Positions 1-10,618 of a stretch of DNA of 64,000 nucleotides are shown one piece after another. Within the stretch, counting starts at the first letter, position 1. Each line of letters opens with the position of its first letter. Location of the stretch: NCBI GenBank assembly GCA_947504185.1, contig CANNGJ010000008.1, forward strand, positions 44,321 to 108,320, written 5' to 3'. The DNA is from an uncultured Tenacibaculum sp. (GTDB lineage Bacteria; Bacteroidota; Bacteroidia; Flavobacteriales; Flavobacteriaceae). The notes beneath the pieces are model-generated. The model had not been told where the DNA came from, ran no database searches, and worked only from the letters and a program-made list of their open reading frames with translations. A program made the translations under genes and the position numbers.

Positions 1-884
1 CTGGAAGCGTTAATTAGATTAATATCTGGATTTGAAAGATCAAATTGGTATAAGTTTGCTCGCCCGCCATTTGAGGAAATACCAGTAGCAATGTATAGTT
101 TGTTTCCAGATATTGAAAATTCTACACCATAACCATTATCAAAGCTTAAATTAAGTCTTCTTCCATTTGATATTGTACCTAAATTTGAATCAAAATCATA
201 GATGTAAGAACCAGATTCTGCAGCAGCCATAGCTAATTTTGTACCATCAGGAGAAGTTTTTAAGTAACCTCTACTAGCTAAGTTTATTAAAGAATTGGAC
301 ATTGGTGATGTTATTGAGCTACTACTAACTCCAGATGTAGTTACTTCATATGAATAGAAATTATTTAAATCAGCAGTAATTACCCATATTGCATCACAAC
401 TTTTACCAATAACAGCTGTTATTTTTTCTGTAGCAGTAGTTGTTAAAGAAACGTTTTTAGTAATTATATCCCCATTACCAGCATTTAAATTCATGTCTAT
501 TATTGAATAGTTTACTCCATGCATATCGTTTTCTTGTGCATCAACAGTAAAAAGGTAATAGATGTTAGAAATTGTAGGGTTTGGAACTATTAAAGCAGAT
601 TGTGAACTAGAATTATTACCAAGTAAACCAGTTCCATTCGGCATAATATTGTTATTTCTATTCCACACAGTTGTTCCGTCTGAATAAAAAAGTAGGTTTC
701 CACTTTCGTCAGAAATAGAAGAGCATCCTTCGAGGGTGTTTAATTGGCCGTTAGTGAGTGCAACTGGATTACCTGTGTTAAAACTTATTCCTGCATTTCT
801 ACCAAAGTACCAATTATTTGCTTCTTGTTGAGATTGAATAAAAGAAGCATAAAGGAGAAAAAAAAACATGATTATTTTTCTCAT
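1..884 (-). CDS. Partial secreted protein (3' end outside window), N-terminal paralogue of the 1022-3883 product
   Basis: Open minus-strand frame from ATG at 884: MRKIIMFFFLLYASFIQSQQEANNWYFGRNAGISFNTGNPVALTNGQLNTLEGCSSISDESGNLLFYSDG... Not in the ORF track because it runs off the edge. Matches the WYFGRNAGIDFN...GNLLFYSDG start of the neighbouring gene. Confidence 0.85.
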   Translation of the reverse strand, partial: MRKIIMFFFLLYASFIQSQQEANNWYFGRNAGISFNTGNPVALTNGQLNTLEGCSSISDESGNLLFYSDGTTVWNRNNNIMPNGTGLLGNNSSSQSALIVPNPTISNIYYLFTVDAQENDMHGVNYSIIDMNLNAGNGDIITKNVSLTTTATEKITAVIGKSCDAIWVITADLNNFYSYEVTTSGVSSSSITSPMSNSLINLASRGYLKTSPDGTKLAMAAAESGSYIYDFDSNLGTISNGRRLNLSFDNGYGVEFSISGNKLYIATGISSNGGRANLYQFDLSNPDINLINAS

Positions 885-977
885 TAGTAGTAGTTTAGCT
901 ACAAAGGTAAATTAAACTGCGATTATTTTTTAAGGTAAATAACTGATTTTAAGTAAAATAAATATTTAATAAAAAAG

Positions 978-1010
978 TCGGATAAATTAATTTATCCGAT
1001 TTTTATTTTT
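978..1010. terminator. Intrinsic terminator (palindrome TCGGATAAATTAATTTATCCGA flanked by A and T runs)
   Basis: Perfect 22-bp palindrome with T-rich tail, downstream of the minus-strand partial gene's upstream region and next to the stop of 1022-3883. Confidence 0.6.
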
Positions 1011-1021
1011 TAATTGAAAGA

Positions 1022-3883
1022 TTATTTTCTTAAAAGTGAAAAGTGACCAGATTTCTTACGAACTTTTCCTCTAATATCAATTAATTCAGCATTGTACCAA
1101 TAATCATTTGAAGGAAGTAATTTTCCATTATATACTCCATTCCACCCAGAAGCATTTTTATCATTTATTTTATAGATAAGTTTACCATAACGATCAAAAA
1201 TTTGAACATTTACAGTTTGGTAATAGTTATTGTCAACCCCTAATATTTTCCAAGTATCATTATGAGTATCCCCATTAGGAGTAAGGTGTCGTTGAAAATA
1301 AATGGTAGAAATCTGATTTGAAGATACTATACCACAGCCATTTCGATCTCTAATTGATATAGAGTTTAATCCAGGAGGAATATCAGTAAAAGTAAATGTT
1401 AGGTTTTTATCTCCTTTTATAAAATCACTTAGATTAGTACTATTCAAAGCATACTCATAATCACCAATACCATCAACAGTAATTTCAATTTTATTATTTG
1501 TAGGATTATCATTATCATCAGAAGACTTAATATTTACAATTAAAGCTTTGTTGGATTCTTTAACATAAAAAGTGTTATATCCAATGCAAGGTTGACTAAT
1601 GTTAGGGTGAGTTCTATAAGCTTCAACTTTATATTCTCCTGCAAAGTTAGCATTATGTATAGCTGCGATTTGATTAGGGATTAAGACTCCGTCTAGATAC
1701 CATTTGTAGCTGTCTGAGACAATTCCTGTACTTGCATCTAATTCTATTGTACGAGGTTGAGGGTTTAGCCTAGGATTATCTATGCATAAAATAGATTCAT
1801 TTAAATTACCTTGAGGAACGGGTATTTTTTCTACAAAAATTTTAAAACGACCAACCGCTTCGCAAGAATTAACTCCTTTGTTAGATACTCTTACATATAC
1901 ATCTGAGTTGTTGGTAAACAAATCATCATTATATGGTGGTAAAATTTGATTTGTTTGTAGTGATGCATCATTAGGAGTGCGATAATATTCAAAATCATGC
2001 GTAGTTTCTGATAAGGCTCCTCCAGAATTATTAATGATTTGTTGTGTTTTTAAAGAGAAATCAAAAAAACTATTATTACTACCTATGCTAAATTTAGCAT
2101 CAGGTTTAGAAGCGTTTTCATCTAACTCACAAACATATTCATCAGAACAAGAAGTTAAACCTGTTGGATTTACTTGTAAGTCTATAGTCTCAGTTTGATA
2201 ACATTTTGTTACGGTATTAGTTACTCTAACAACTACAGTATGGTTTGTAGCGATTCTATTTGTATAATTTGTTTTGTTGATGGGGTTTTGGAAAGTAACA
2301 TCAGTAGTTTCAAAGAAATCAAATTCTAAATTAGAAGGATCATTTACAAGCTCAGGTTCTTTTGTTTCTAAATTAAACGAAGCATAACCGTCGATAGGAT
2401 TATTGTCAAAATCACATTGAATATAGGTAGGGATTTTATTAATAGTTGGTTTAGGTTCAAAGTTTATTTGAACTTTACCAGTATATGTTTTTCCACATTC
2501 AGAAGTGGATTCTATCTTGACTTCATATAAACCGCTACCAAAATTAGTATTATCAACTGTTAAAACTCTCGTATTTGCTATTTCAACCCCATCTTTAAAC
2601 CAAGTGTGTGTTGAAGAAGCAAGATTTAGTTCGGGCTCAATCATATAAGAATCTCCAATACAAAAAGTTTGATTTGTGTTATTTAAAGTTATTCCTGTAG
2701 CTGTATTTATTAGTTTTACTGGGGCAAAAAACGATTGAATAAAAGGAGGTAATCCTTGAGAGCTTATACGTCCATTTAGATCTATTGCTTGGTGCGTGTA
2801 TATAACTTCATTAGCATTGGCTTCTATGTTTTCTAGAGCCCCTAAAAAGCTTTTATTTGGTAAAGAAAAATAAATTTTTTGATCAGGTCCAAGTTGAAGA
2901 GCACCCCTGAAGCCATTTTGCTGTGTAATTATCTCTTTTGTTAGAGCGACATTTCTGGCTTGTAAATCAAATTGAAAAATATTATTAGTATTAGTAGTAG
3001 GGAAGTAGTTAGAAGAATATAATTTTGTTGATTGTTGCGAGAATTCAACTCCATAAGGTACTCCATCTGTATTTGGGTTTGTTAGAAATATGCCGTTAGA
3101 AACGATTTTTCCAGTTGTATTATCAAAATCAAATAAAACAAGTCTCCCATTACCTGTAAAAGCACCTCCACCAGCTGTAAAATCAGCTAAAGCAACTTTG
3201 GTACCATCAGGTGAAACTTTTAAATAGCCTCTCTTGTCATTTAAAAAATATGAAGAACGAGAGGTAATAGGATTTGTTGAGTCTACTCCATTTTTATTAA
3301 TCTTATATGCATAAAAGGCACTTTCTACCATAGATAAAATCCAAAATTCTGTACAGTCTTTACCTTGAACTGCAGTAATTTTTTCAGACCAATCCCAATC
3401 TCTACCCTCAGATAAGTTTACTGGGCCAGAAACAATCTCTCCTTCATCACCTTTAGAAATATCAACAGTATAATAATTAAAACCGGGGTTTTCAGGGTAG
3501 CCACTAGTTCCAACAAAATTTGTACCTACAGTAAATATATAATAGATGTTTTTATCTTCTGGATTTGGAACTATTAACCCAGATTGAGAACTAGAAGGAT
3601 TTCCTTGTAAATTATCTGCAAGTCTACCGTCCGAATACTTCATTAGCTCATGTCTAGCTGTCCAAACTTTTATACCGTCCGAGTAAAATAAAAGATTTCC
3701 ATTTTCATCTGATATAGTAGAGCATCCCTCATCCGTATTCAATTTCCCTTCGGTTAAAGCTGTTGGCGGGCTAGTATTAAAATCAATTCCAGCATTACGT
3801 CCAAAATACCAAACATTTGCTTCTTTTTGACTATAGAGTGAAGTAGATAATATTAAAAATAAAGAGAATAGTAGTTTTTTCAT
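1022..3883 (-). CDS. Secreted protein with T9SS type B C-terminal sorting domain
   Basis: Signal peptide MKKLLFSLFLILSTSLYS; C-terminus HLTPNGDTHNDTWKILG...VQIFDRYGKLIYK...GWNGVYNGKLLPSNDYWY typical of type B sorting (gliding-associated C-terminal) domains. Confidence 0.9.
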   Translation of the reverse strand: MKKLLFSLFLILSTSLYSQKEANVWYFGRNAGIDFNTSPPTALTEGKLNTDEGCSTISDENGNLLFYSDGIKVWTARHELMKYSDGRLADNLQGNPSSSQSGLIVPNPEDKNIYYIFTVGTNFVGTSGYPENPGFNYYTVDISKGDEGEIVSGPVNLSEGRDWDWSEKITAVQGKDCTEFWILSMVESAFYAYKINKNGVDSTNPITSRSSYFLNDKRGYLKVSPDGTKVALADFTAGGGAFTGNGRLVLFDFDNTTGKIVSNGIFLTNPNTDGVPYGVEFSQQSTKLYSSNYFPTTNTNNIFQFDLQARNVALTKEIITQQNGFRGALQLGPDQKIYFSLPNKSFLGALENIEANANEVIYTHQAIDLNGRISSQGLPPFIQSFFAPVKLINTATGITLNNTNQTFCIGDSYMIEPELNLASSTHTWFKDGVEIANTRVLTVDNTNFGSGLYEVKIESTSECGKTYTGKVQINFEPKPTINKIPTYIQCDFDNNPIDGYASFNLETKEPELVNDPSNLEFDFFETTDVTFQNPINKTNYTNRIATNHTVVVRVTNTVTKCYQTETIDLQVNPTGLTSCSDEYVCELDENASKPDAKFSIGSNNSFFDFSLKTQQIINNSGGALSETTHDFEYYRTPNDASLQTNQILPPYNDDLFTNNSDVYVRVSNKGVNSCEAVGRFKIFVEKIPVPQGNLNESILCIDNPRLNPQPRTIELDASTGIVSDSYKWYLDGVLIPNQIAAIHNANFAGEYKVEAYRTHPNISQPCIGYNTFYVKESNKALIVNIKSSDDNDNPTNNKIEITVDGIGDYEYALNSTNLSDFIKGDKNLTFTFTDIPPGLNSISIRDRNGCGIVSSNQISTIYFQRHLTPNGDTHNDTWKILGVDNNYYQTVNVQIFDRYGKLIYKINDKNASGWNGVYNGKLLPSNDYWYNAELIDIRGKVRKKSGHFSLLRK

Positions 3884-3935
3884 TTCTAAAAAAAATTTCT
3901 TGCTATTGTAGAACAGCTAAACTACTTAAAACCCT

Positions 3936-4784
3936 CTATAAATCTCTCTTTTTTAACAAAAAATATGAAGCATATATAAAGATAAAGGTCCAAACAAGAA
4001 CAATTATTATATTTAAAAACCCAACAGAATAGTCTTTAGTAAAGTTTTCGCCAATTTGACTTGCTACTGATTTTACAGCTCCTAATCTAGTAAACGGTTC
4101 TTTTATTAAGTTAGCCATTGACTCTAAAGGGAAAAATTGCATAATAGAATTTACAGCTTCGTCAGTACTTGTTTTAATGTTTTTAAACGTCCAGTATAAA
4201 TACCCTTTAAAAATACTCTCCACAATTAACCAAACTATCATTGCAGCTACTGCAAAAGCTGAACGTTTAATTAGAATTCCTAAAAATAATCCGAATGAGA
4301 AAAAACCAACAAGTTTTATAAAAAAAGCAAATAAATAACCTAAATCAGAAAATATTATTGATAGTTCATTAAAATCAGAATAAATTGAACCTAAAATAAG
4401 AGATACAAAGAAAACAAAAATCGTAGAAAAAAAGGCAAAAGCAACAACAGTATAAAATTTAGAAAGAATAAATTCTTTTTTACTTAATCCATCAATTAAA
4501 TTTTGTTTTAATGTTTTGTAGCTATATTCATTAGCCATCATTGAAACTATAACAAGTAATAAGAAAAACTTAAAAATAGCAGCCATGTAAGTACTAAAGT
4601 GCCATATATACGGGAAATTGAAAATTCCTTGATCAGCTAAATGAAATTTTATAGGGCCTATATCGAACTTTATAGCAGCAATTAATGCGATTGATGTTAA
4701 TAAAGCAAAATATATGATAGATAAAGCTTTACTAGCTCTGTTATGTTTTAATTTATGAAATTCTATACTTAAAAGACGTAGCAT
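3936..4784 (-). CDS. ABC-2 type transporter permease
   Basis: Multi-TM protein directly downstream of an ABC ATPase in the same orientation. Confidence 0.85.
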   Translation of the reverse strand: MLRLLSIEFHKLKHNRASKALSIIYFALLTSIALIAAIKFDIGPIKFHLADQGIFNFPYIWHFSTYMAAIFKFFLLLVIVSMMANEYSYKTLKQNLIDGLSKKEFILSKFYTVVAFAFFSTIFVFFVSLILGSIYSDFNELSIIFSDLGYLFAFFIKLVGFFSFGLFLGILIKRSAFAVAAMIVWLIVESIFKGYLYWTFKNIKTSTDEAVNSIMQFFPLESMANLIKEPFTRLGAVKSVASQIGENFTKDYSVGFLNIIIVLVWTFIFIYASYFLLKKRDL

Positions 4785-4792
4785 ACTATTGA

Positions 4793-5689
4793 TTAGTTAT
4801 TGTTAGTTAAATCTAAAAATTGTTGTTCTAAACTTGGTTTTCTTTTAATCAAATGTGATAAAGTAATGTTGTTGTTAAAAAGGAATTGATTGATTTCTGA
4901 AGCTGATAACTCAGAAGTTAAATTTGCAATTAAAATTCCATTTTCTTCTTTAATATTTGCTATTGAAGGATGATTTTCTAAATGCCTAATCAACTCCTCA
5001 TTATCTTCTGATTCTAACTCAAAATACCCGTTTGAAGTTGTCATTTCATCAACACGACCACTATACAACTTTACACCATTTCTTATAATTAAAACATGAG
5101 AACAAACTTTTTCAACTTCATCAAGTAGGTGAGAGGCTAATAAAATTGTAGTTCCGTTTTTGGCAATATCTTTTATAATTTGACGAATTTCATGAATTCC
5201 TTGTGGATCTAATCCATTGGTAGGCTCATCTAAAATTAAAATCTCAGGATCGTTTAACAACGCTGAAGCAATTGCTAAACGTTGTTTCATCCCTAAAGAA
5301 TAAGTTTTAAACTTGCTGTTTCTTCTTTCAAAAAGATTAACAACTTTTAATTTTTCTTCAATTTTATCATATGAAACTCCCTTGATTTTACAAATCAATT
5401 GTAAATTTTGAACAGCTGACATATATGGGTAAAAGTTAGGTCGTTCAATAATAGCTCCTACTTTTTTTAGTGCCTCATGGGTTGATAGTTTTCCATCAAA
5501 CCAACTGAAGTCTCCTGAAGTTCTGTTAACTACATTTAAAATAATACCTAAAGTGGTTGATTTTCCACTTCCGTTGGGCCCTAAAATACCGTATACTTCT
5601 CCTTTTTTTATATCGAAAGAAAGATTGTTTACTGCGTGGACTTTACCGTATTTTTTATCGAGGTTTTTTATTGATAAAATTGTTTCCAA
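4793..5689 (-). CDS. ABC transporter ATP-binding protein
   Basis: Walker A GPNGSGKST, signature YSLGMKQRLAIA, Walker B LILDEPTNGLD. Confidence 0.95.
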   Translation of the reverse strand: METILSIKNLDKKYGKVHAVNNLSFDIKKGEVYGILGPNGSGKSTTLGIILNVVNRTSGDFSWFDGKLSTHEALKKVGAIIERPNFYPYMSAVQNLQLICKIKGVSYDKIEEKLKVVNLFERRNSKFKTYSLGMKQRLAIASALLNDPEILILDEPTNGLDPQGIHEIRQIIKDIAKNGTTILLASHLLDEVEKVCSHVLIIRNGVKLYSGRVDEMTTSNGYFELESEDNEELIRHLENHPSIANIKEENGILIANLTSELSASEINQFLFNNNITLSHLIKRKPSLEQQFLDLTNNN

Positions 5690-5751
5690 GTTTTTCGGTT
5701 TTGTTGATTATAAGTATTTGACGACTTAGTAGAATTATTGTTACAATTTAT

Positions 5752-5793
5752 AAAAAAGAAAAGACTTCCTTTTGTGGAAGTCTTTTCTTTTTT
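5752..5793. terminator. Bidirectional intrinsic terminator
   Basis: AAAAAAGAAAAGACTTCC-ttttgt-GGAAGTCTTTTCTTTTTT, 18-bp perfect stem. Confidence 0.85.
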
Positions 5794-5805
5794 GATGTTG
5801 GTTTT

Positions 5806-6504
5806 TTATGCTTTTTCAATCAATCTAAAACCTTCACCATGTATGTTTAAAATTTCGACATTTTCATCTCCTTTTAAATATTTACGAAGTTTAGCAATGT
5901 AAACATCCATACTACGAGAGGTAAAGTAGTTGTCATCTCTCCATATTTTTGTTAATGCTAATTCACGTGGCATTAAATCATTTTTATGAATAGCTAACAT
6001 ACGTAGTAGCTTACTTTCTTTAGGTGATAATTTCTGAGTCTCCCCACCATTAAGTGAAAGGTGGCGAAGTTTAGAGTTAAATTCAAATCCTCCAATTTTA
6101 AACTCAAACTCATCACTTTCATTTGATTTTTCGTTTTCTTTACGTTGTAAAATCGCTTTGATTTTATGTAATAAAACTTCTGAATCGAAAGGCTTGTTTA
6201 AATAATCATCAGCACCTACTTGATAGCCTCTTAAAACATCTTCTTTTAATGTTTTAGCTGTTAGGAAAATAATAGGAATTTCTTTGTTTGTTACACGAAT
6301 GTCTTGTGCTAAAGAAAAACCATCTTTTCGAGGCATCATTACGTCTAAAATACATAAATCATATTCAGCATTTTTAAACATAATCAATCCATCTATTCCG
6401 TCTTTAGCATGTGTTACATTATAGTCGTTTAATGCTAAATAATCTTTAAGAACTGTTCCGAAATTCGGATCGTCTTCTACTAATAATATTTTTTTACTTC
6501 CCAT
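5806..6504 (-). CDS. OmpR-family response regulator
   Basis: Receiver domain (LLVEDD, LDVMMP, NKPF) plus winged-helix output domain. Confidence 0.95.
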   Translation of the reverse strand: MGSKKILLVEDDPNFGTVLKDYLALNDYNVTHAKDGIDGLIMFKNAEYDLCILDVMMPRKDGFSLAQDIRVTNKEIPIIFLTAKTLKEDVLRGYQVGADDYLNKPFDSEVLLHKIKAILQRKENEKSNESDEFEFKIGGFEFNSKLRHLSLNGGETQKLSPKESKLLRMLAIHKNDLMPRELALTKIWRDDNYFTSRSMDVYIAKLRKYLKGDENVEILNIHGEGFRLIEKA

Positions 6505-6514
6505 TTTTGTTAAT

Positions 6515-8080
6515 TTATATTAATGGTAATTTAACTGTAAATATGCTTCCTTTGCCTTTTTCACTCTCAACATAAACGGTTCCATGATGGCTGTCTACAA
6601 TTTCTTTTACATAGGCTAAGCCTAAACCGTGACCTTTTACGTTGTGAATATTTCCTTTATGTTCTCTATAAAATTTATCGAAAACATATTTTTGAGCATT
6701 TCTACTCATACCTATCCCTTCATCTTTTACTTTAAAGATAAAATATTTATTTGTACTCTCTGTGTAAACATCAATTCTTGGTTCATTTTCAGAATATTTT
6801 AAAGCATTTTCTAACATGTTTACAATAATGTTTATTAGGTGAAATTGATTTCCTAAAACCTCAGTTGAAATTGCTTTAAAATGTGTTGTAACACTTCCTT
6901 TTTTATCATCTACTAATAGTTGAATGTGTTCAATAGCTTCTTCAATAATGTCGTGCATATCTGTAGCATCCTTACTAATTTCTATTTGATTTTTTTCTAA
7001 CCTTGAAATTCGTAGCACATTTTCTACTTGACCATGCATGCGTTTATTTTCCTCTCTAATCATTTGAACATAACGCTTAACTTTCCCTTCATCTGATATG
7101 ATTTTTGGGTTTTTAATAGCATCTAATGCTAAATTTATAGTAGCAATAGGTGTTTTAAACTCATGCGTCATATTGTTAATAAAATCAGTTTTTATTTCTG
7201 ATATCTTTTTTTGACGTATTAATTGGTATAATGATGCTGAAAATGCTGCAATAATAATACCAATAAACAACAAAGAGAGCCCTAAAATTTTCATCATTCC
7301 AGAAATCAAACTTTTACGTTCGTTAGGGAATTTTATATGTAATTTATATTTACTATTTCCATTTTCGTCTTCTAATAATGGATAGTATTTATCATCAGCC
7401 TGGATATTAAAATACCCGGATTTTAATTGTGTTGCTAGTCCATCTTCGTAAACACCATATTTAAAATCTTGAGTAATATTCATTTTAGCTAACTCTTCTT
7501 TTAAAGTTCTGTTTAATTCTTTATTACTGATTCGATGGTGAATCGGTGAATAGTGCTTACTTTGATTAAACATATATTCCATTTGCTGCTTGTTCCAGCT
7601 TGGGTATAGCTTAAAGTTTGTCAGCTGACTCTCTTTTAGAAAAGGCTTGAAATCTTTATTTTCAGATTTAATAACTTGAGAGAAAAAAATATCTTCTTTA
7701 CCGCTATACCTTTTTAAAACTATAGTATCACTATTAATAAAATCGCCTGGTATTTTAACACCTTCCTCTAAAACTGTTCCAGCAAAAGAGAACTTTTTTT
7801 TACTTGTTGTGTCTATTTGCTGAAAAATAAAAGTTTTAATCTCTGCGTCAGTTCTAAGCTTATCGTTTTTAAAAAACTCACTAGTGTTAAGAGTAAATTC
7901 TTTGTATTCTCTTTCTTTAATTTTTTCAGATGTTCTACCAAGAGCAATTGTAACATTGTTTTCAAATTGCTGTTGTTTACTTTTTATTGCGTCTTTAATC
8001 CAATAGACTTGAACAGAGATAATTCCTATTAAAGAAATACTCATTAAAACAACAATAAGAATAAAGATTTTTTTACTCAT
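6515..8080 (-). CDS. Sensor histidine kinase
   Basis: H-box NNMTHEFKTPIATI, N-box NMLENALKYS, G-boxes VKDEGIGM and GHGLGLAYVK; two TM segments. Confidence 0.95.
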   Translation of the reverse strand: MSKKIFILIVVLMSISLIGIISVQVYWIKDAIKSKQQQFENNVTIALGRTSEKIKEREYKEFTLNTSEFFKNDKLRTDAEIKTFIFQQIDTTSKKKFSFAGTVLEEGVKIPGDFINSDTIVLKRYSGKEDIFFSQVIKSENKDFKPFLKESQLTNFKLYPSWNKQQMEYMFNQSKHYSPIHHRISNKELNRTLKEELAKMNITQDFKYGVYEDGLATQLKSGYFNIQADDKYYPLLEDENGNSKYKLHIKFPNERKSLISGMMKILGLSLLFIGIIIAAFSASLYQLIRQKKISEIKTDFINNMTHEFKTPIATINLALDAIKNPKIISDEGKVKRYVQMIREENKRMHGQVENVLRISRLEKNQIEISKDATDMHDIIEEAIEHIQLLVDDKKGSVTTHFKAISTEVLGNQFHLINIIVNMLENALKYSENEPRIDVYTESTNKYFIFKVKDEGIGMSRNAQKYVFDKFYREHKGNIHNVKGHGLGLAYVKEIVDSHHGTVYVESEKGKGSIFTVKLPLI

Positions 8081-8201
8081 TATTCAAAAATAAATCAATA
8101 AAATGAAGGGGTATTCGGTTTTAACTTAGATTAACAAAGTTACTGAAAAATTAAGATAATTTTAAGAAAAATGATTGCTATAACATAAAATATTTGGATT
8201 T

Positions 8202-8780
8202 TTATGTTAAATAATTATGGATTTTTAATACTTGAGCTTCTGTGTCGGAAAGAATTATGTTTTTGATTACGTAGTGAGATTGCAAAGTTTTTTTATTTTG
8301 CGACCATTGATTTTTAATTCTATTTTTAATAGCTTCAATAGTTGAATTATCTCTTTTCTTAACTCTTTGGATTCTTAAGTCTTCTGGAGCTGTTACTGTT
8401 ATTATTTTATCACAAAAAGAATTGCTTCCATTTTCGAATAAAATGGCATTCTCATATAAAATATATTTTTTATTTGAGTTTTGTTTTATAAAATCTTGCA
8501 AATGATTATTTACAATAGGATGCACAATAGTATTTAAAACTGTTAGTTTTTCTTTATTTTTAAAAACTATATCAGCTAAATAAGGTCTGTTAAGTTGATT
8601 ATTCTTGTAAGTATCATTCCCAAATTCTGAAATTAATTTTGTTTTAATTTCGTTAGAAGAATTCATTAAATTTTTAGCTTCATCATCAGCTATATAAATA
8701 GCAATATCTTTAAATTGAGAAAACATTTTTACAACAGTAGATTTTCCACTACCTATACCTCCTGTAATACCTACAACCAT
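8202..8780 (-). CDS. coaE: Dephospho-CoA kinase
   Basis: MVVGITGGIGSGKSTV P-loop and typical CoaE length and motifs. Confidence 0.95.
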   Translation of the reverse strand: MVVGITGGIGSGKSTVVKMFSQFKDIAIYIADDEAKNLMNSSNEIKTKLISEFGNDTYKNNQLNRPYLADIVFKNKEKLTVLNTIVHPIVNNHLQDFIKQNSNKKYILYENAILFENGSNSFCDKIITVTAPEDLRIQRVKKRDNSTIEAIKNRIKNQWSQNKKTLQSHYVIKNIILSDTEAQVLKIHNYLT

Positions 8781-9709
8781 TATTCGTGAATTAAAAAGTC
8801 AATTTTATCGGGAACAACTCTTACTATAGTAACTAAATCTGAGTGTGATTGAACTCTTGGAGTTAAATATGAAATTCCTTTAGTGTTGCTTTCATTATAA
8901 TCACATTCAACATTAAATAAATCAGGAGTTATTTTATTGAAATTTGTAAGCCCTACCTTGTATATTAGTTTTATTTTTTTAGGAAAAATATTTATTCCTT
9001 CAGGGGCATTTTTTATAGTTACTGGAATTTCAATTTCACCTTCAGTAAATTTATCCACAGCAACAATAATATCAACCTCTTTATTGGTTATTTTAAAGCT
9101 ATCGTTTTTAGGAATAATTATTTTAGATTTTATATTTATGCTTTCAGAAACATTTTTTAAATCTAATTTTTCAAGGTTTAAAAATGATATATTTTTCAAC
9201 TCTGTTTCATCTCCTGATATCAATATACTGTCAGGCTTTATTGTGATTGGTTTAGCTAAGTCAAACCCAAGTTGAAACGTGATATTTAAATTTGATTTTA
9301 AAGGAATGTTTTTAGAAGTTAATGTTCCTATTTTTAAAGGAATACTATCTTTTTGTGTTTGGATTAACTCTATGCCCGATTTTAATTGACTTTGAATATT
9401 AGCGTGTAAGTTTTTTGAAAGAAAATAATAATTATTTCCTGTTTTTCTATTCACTTTTTCTATATCTAATTGTAAAGGTTCATTACTAATGTTTGTAGAA
9501 AGTAAATTAAAGCCTGTTCCTTTTACCAATAAATTTATGCTTTTTAAAGGGATGTTTATAAGTGTTTTTTGCTGAGGTAAGTTTATATAGTTAATATCGT
9601 AATTTACTTCACTAGTGTAAGTTTTAGATAGGTTGATTAGAACCCAAAAAAATAGTGAGGCAACTAAAAAGCCAAAAAAAGTTTTAGGTATGTTTAAGTT
9701 TTTTTTCAA
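8780..9709 (-). CDS. YbbR/CdaR-domain-like protein
   Basis: Single N-terminal TM and YbbR-like repeats; sits between coaE and yajC as is common in Flavobacteriia. Confidence 0.75.
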   Translation of the reverse strand: MKKNLNIPKTFFGFLVASLFFWVLINLSKTYTSEVNYDINYINLPQQKTLINIPLKSINLLVKGTGFNLLSTNISNEPLQLDIEKVNRKTGNNYYFLSKNLHANIQSQLKSGIELIQTQKDSIPLKIGTLTSKNIPLKSNLNITFQLGFDLAKPITIKPDSILISGDETELKNISFLNLEKLDLKNVSESINIKSKIIIPKNDSFKITNKEVDIIVAVDKFTEGEIEIPVTIKNAPEGINIFPKKIKLIYKVGLTNFNKITPDLFNVECDYNESNTKGISYLTPRVQSHSDLVTIVRVVPDKIDFLIHE

Positions 9710-9742
9710 ATTAAAATATATTATGCAATCTACATAAAAAAC

Positions 9743-9773
9743 AAAAAAGAGAGCTTTAAAGCTCTCTTTTTAT
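9743..9773. terminator. Intrinsic terminator
   Basis: AAAAAGAGAGCTTTAAAGCTCTCTTTTT palindrome. Confidence 0.8.
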
Positions 9774-9787
9774 AATAAATATTACTG

Positions 9788-10108
9788 TTATTTTTTAATA
9801 TCAGTATTGTATTTTTTACTTAGCTCCATTGAAATAGCAGAGCGTTCAAATTTAATTTTACCTGCTCCAGTTTCAATTGTAATAGTATTGTCGTTGTCGT
9901 TGATTTCAACAATTTTTCCATGAATACCACTAGAGGTTACGACTTTAATTCCTTTTTTAACAGTTGTTTGAAATTGTTTTTCTTTTTTTTGACGACTCAT
10001 CTGAGGACGAATAATTAAAAAATAAAAAACACCAATCATAGCAATAAAAGGAAGCATACTCATGATACTTTCTTGAGTACTTGCTTGTAAAAAAATAGTT
10101 GTAAACAT
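9788..10108 (-). CDS. yajC: Preprotein translocase subunit YajC
   Basis: Single TM followed by RPQMSRQKKEKQF and GIKVVTSSGIHGKIVEI motifs. Confidence 0.95.
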   Translation of the reverse strand: MFTTIFLQASTQESIMSMLPFIAMIGVFYFLIIRPQMSRQKKEKQFQTTVKKGIKVVTSSGIHGKIVEINDNDNTITIETGAGKIKFERSAISMELSKKYNTDIKK

Positions 10109-10109
10109 A

Positions 10110-10577
10110 TTATACAGTTTTCTTTTTAGGAGTTACCATTCCAGAAATTTTAACTACCTCTCTACCTTTTTCAGTATTGGTTGTTAAAGTAATTGACTTA
10201 GATTGCTTATTTGGTTTACCGCTAGTATTAAAACTTACTTGAATATCTCCAGTTTTTCCAGGAGCGATTGGTTCTTTTGGCCAAACTGGGACGGTACATC
10301 CACAACTTGCTTGTGCATTTGTGATAACTAAATCACTTTTACCTGTATTTGTAACAACAAAAGTAGTTTTAACAACGTCACCTTCTTTAACAGTTCCAAA
10401 GTCAAATTCTTCTTTATCAAAAGAAATAGTAGGTGCTCCTAAGCTAATAGAGTTATCTCTTTCTTCAGCTTTTACTACATTCTCTTTTTTTACTTTCGAT
10501 GATGCATTTCCTTGTCCGCAAGAAACTAACATTCCTGTTGAAACAACTAATGCAAGCGCTACTGCTATTTTCTTCAT
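10110..10577 (-). CDS. DUF1573 domain-containing lipoprotein
   Basis: Lipobox LVSCG; FDFGTVKEGDVVKTTFVVTNTGKSDLVITNAQASCGCT. Confidence 0.9.
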   Translation of the reverse strand: MKKIAVALALVVSTGMLVSCGQGNASSKVKKENVVKAEERDNSISLGAPTISFDKEEFDFGTVKEGDVVKTTFVVTNTGKSDLVITNAQASCGCTVPVWPKEPIAPGKTGDIQVSFNTSGKPNKQSKSITLTTNTEKGREVVKISGMVTPKKKTV

Positions 10578-10618
10578 TTTAAAAATAATTTATTTAATTC
10601 GTTGTAAAAATAATAATT

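Noticed and set aside
7817-8032. Antisense track ORFs (7817-8032, 8937-9275, 10321-10644, 10743-11069, 12230-12430, 13948-14148, 14912-15127 and similar)
   Set aside because: They lie wholly or mostly opposite well-supported genes, have low-complexity composition and no recognisable domain; expected by chance.
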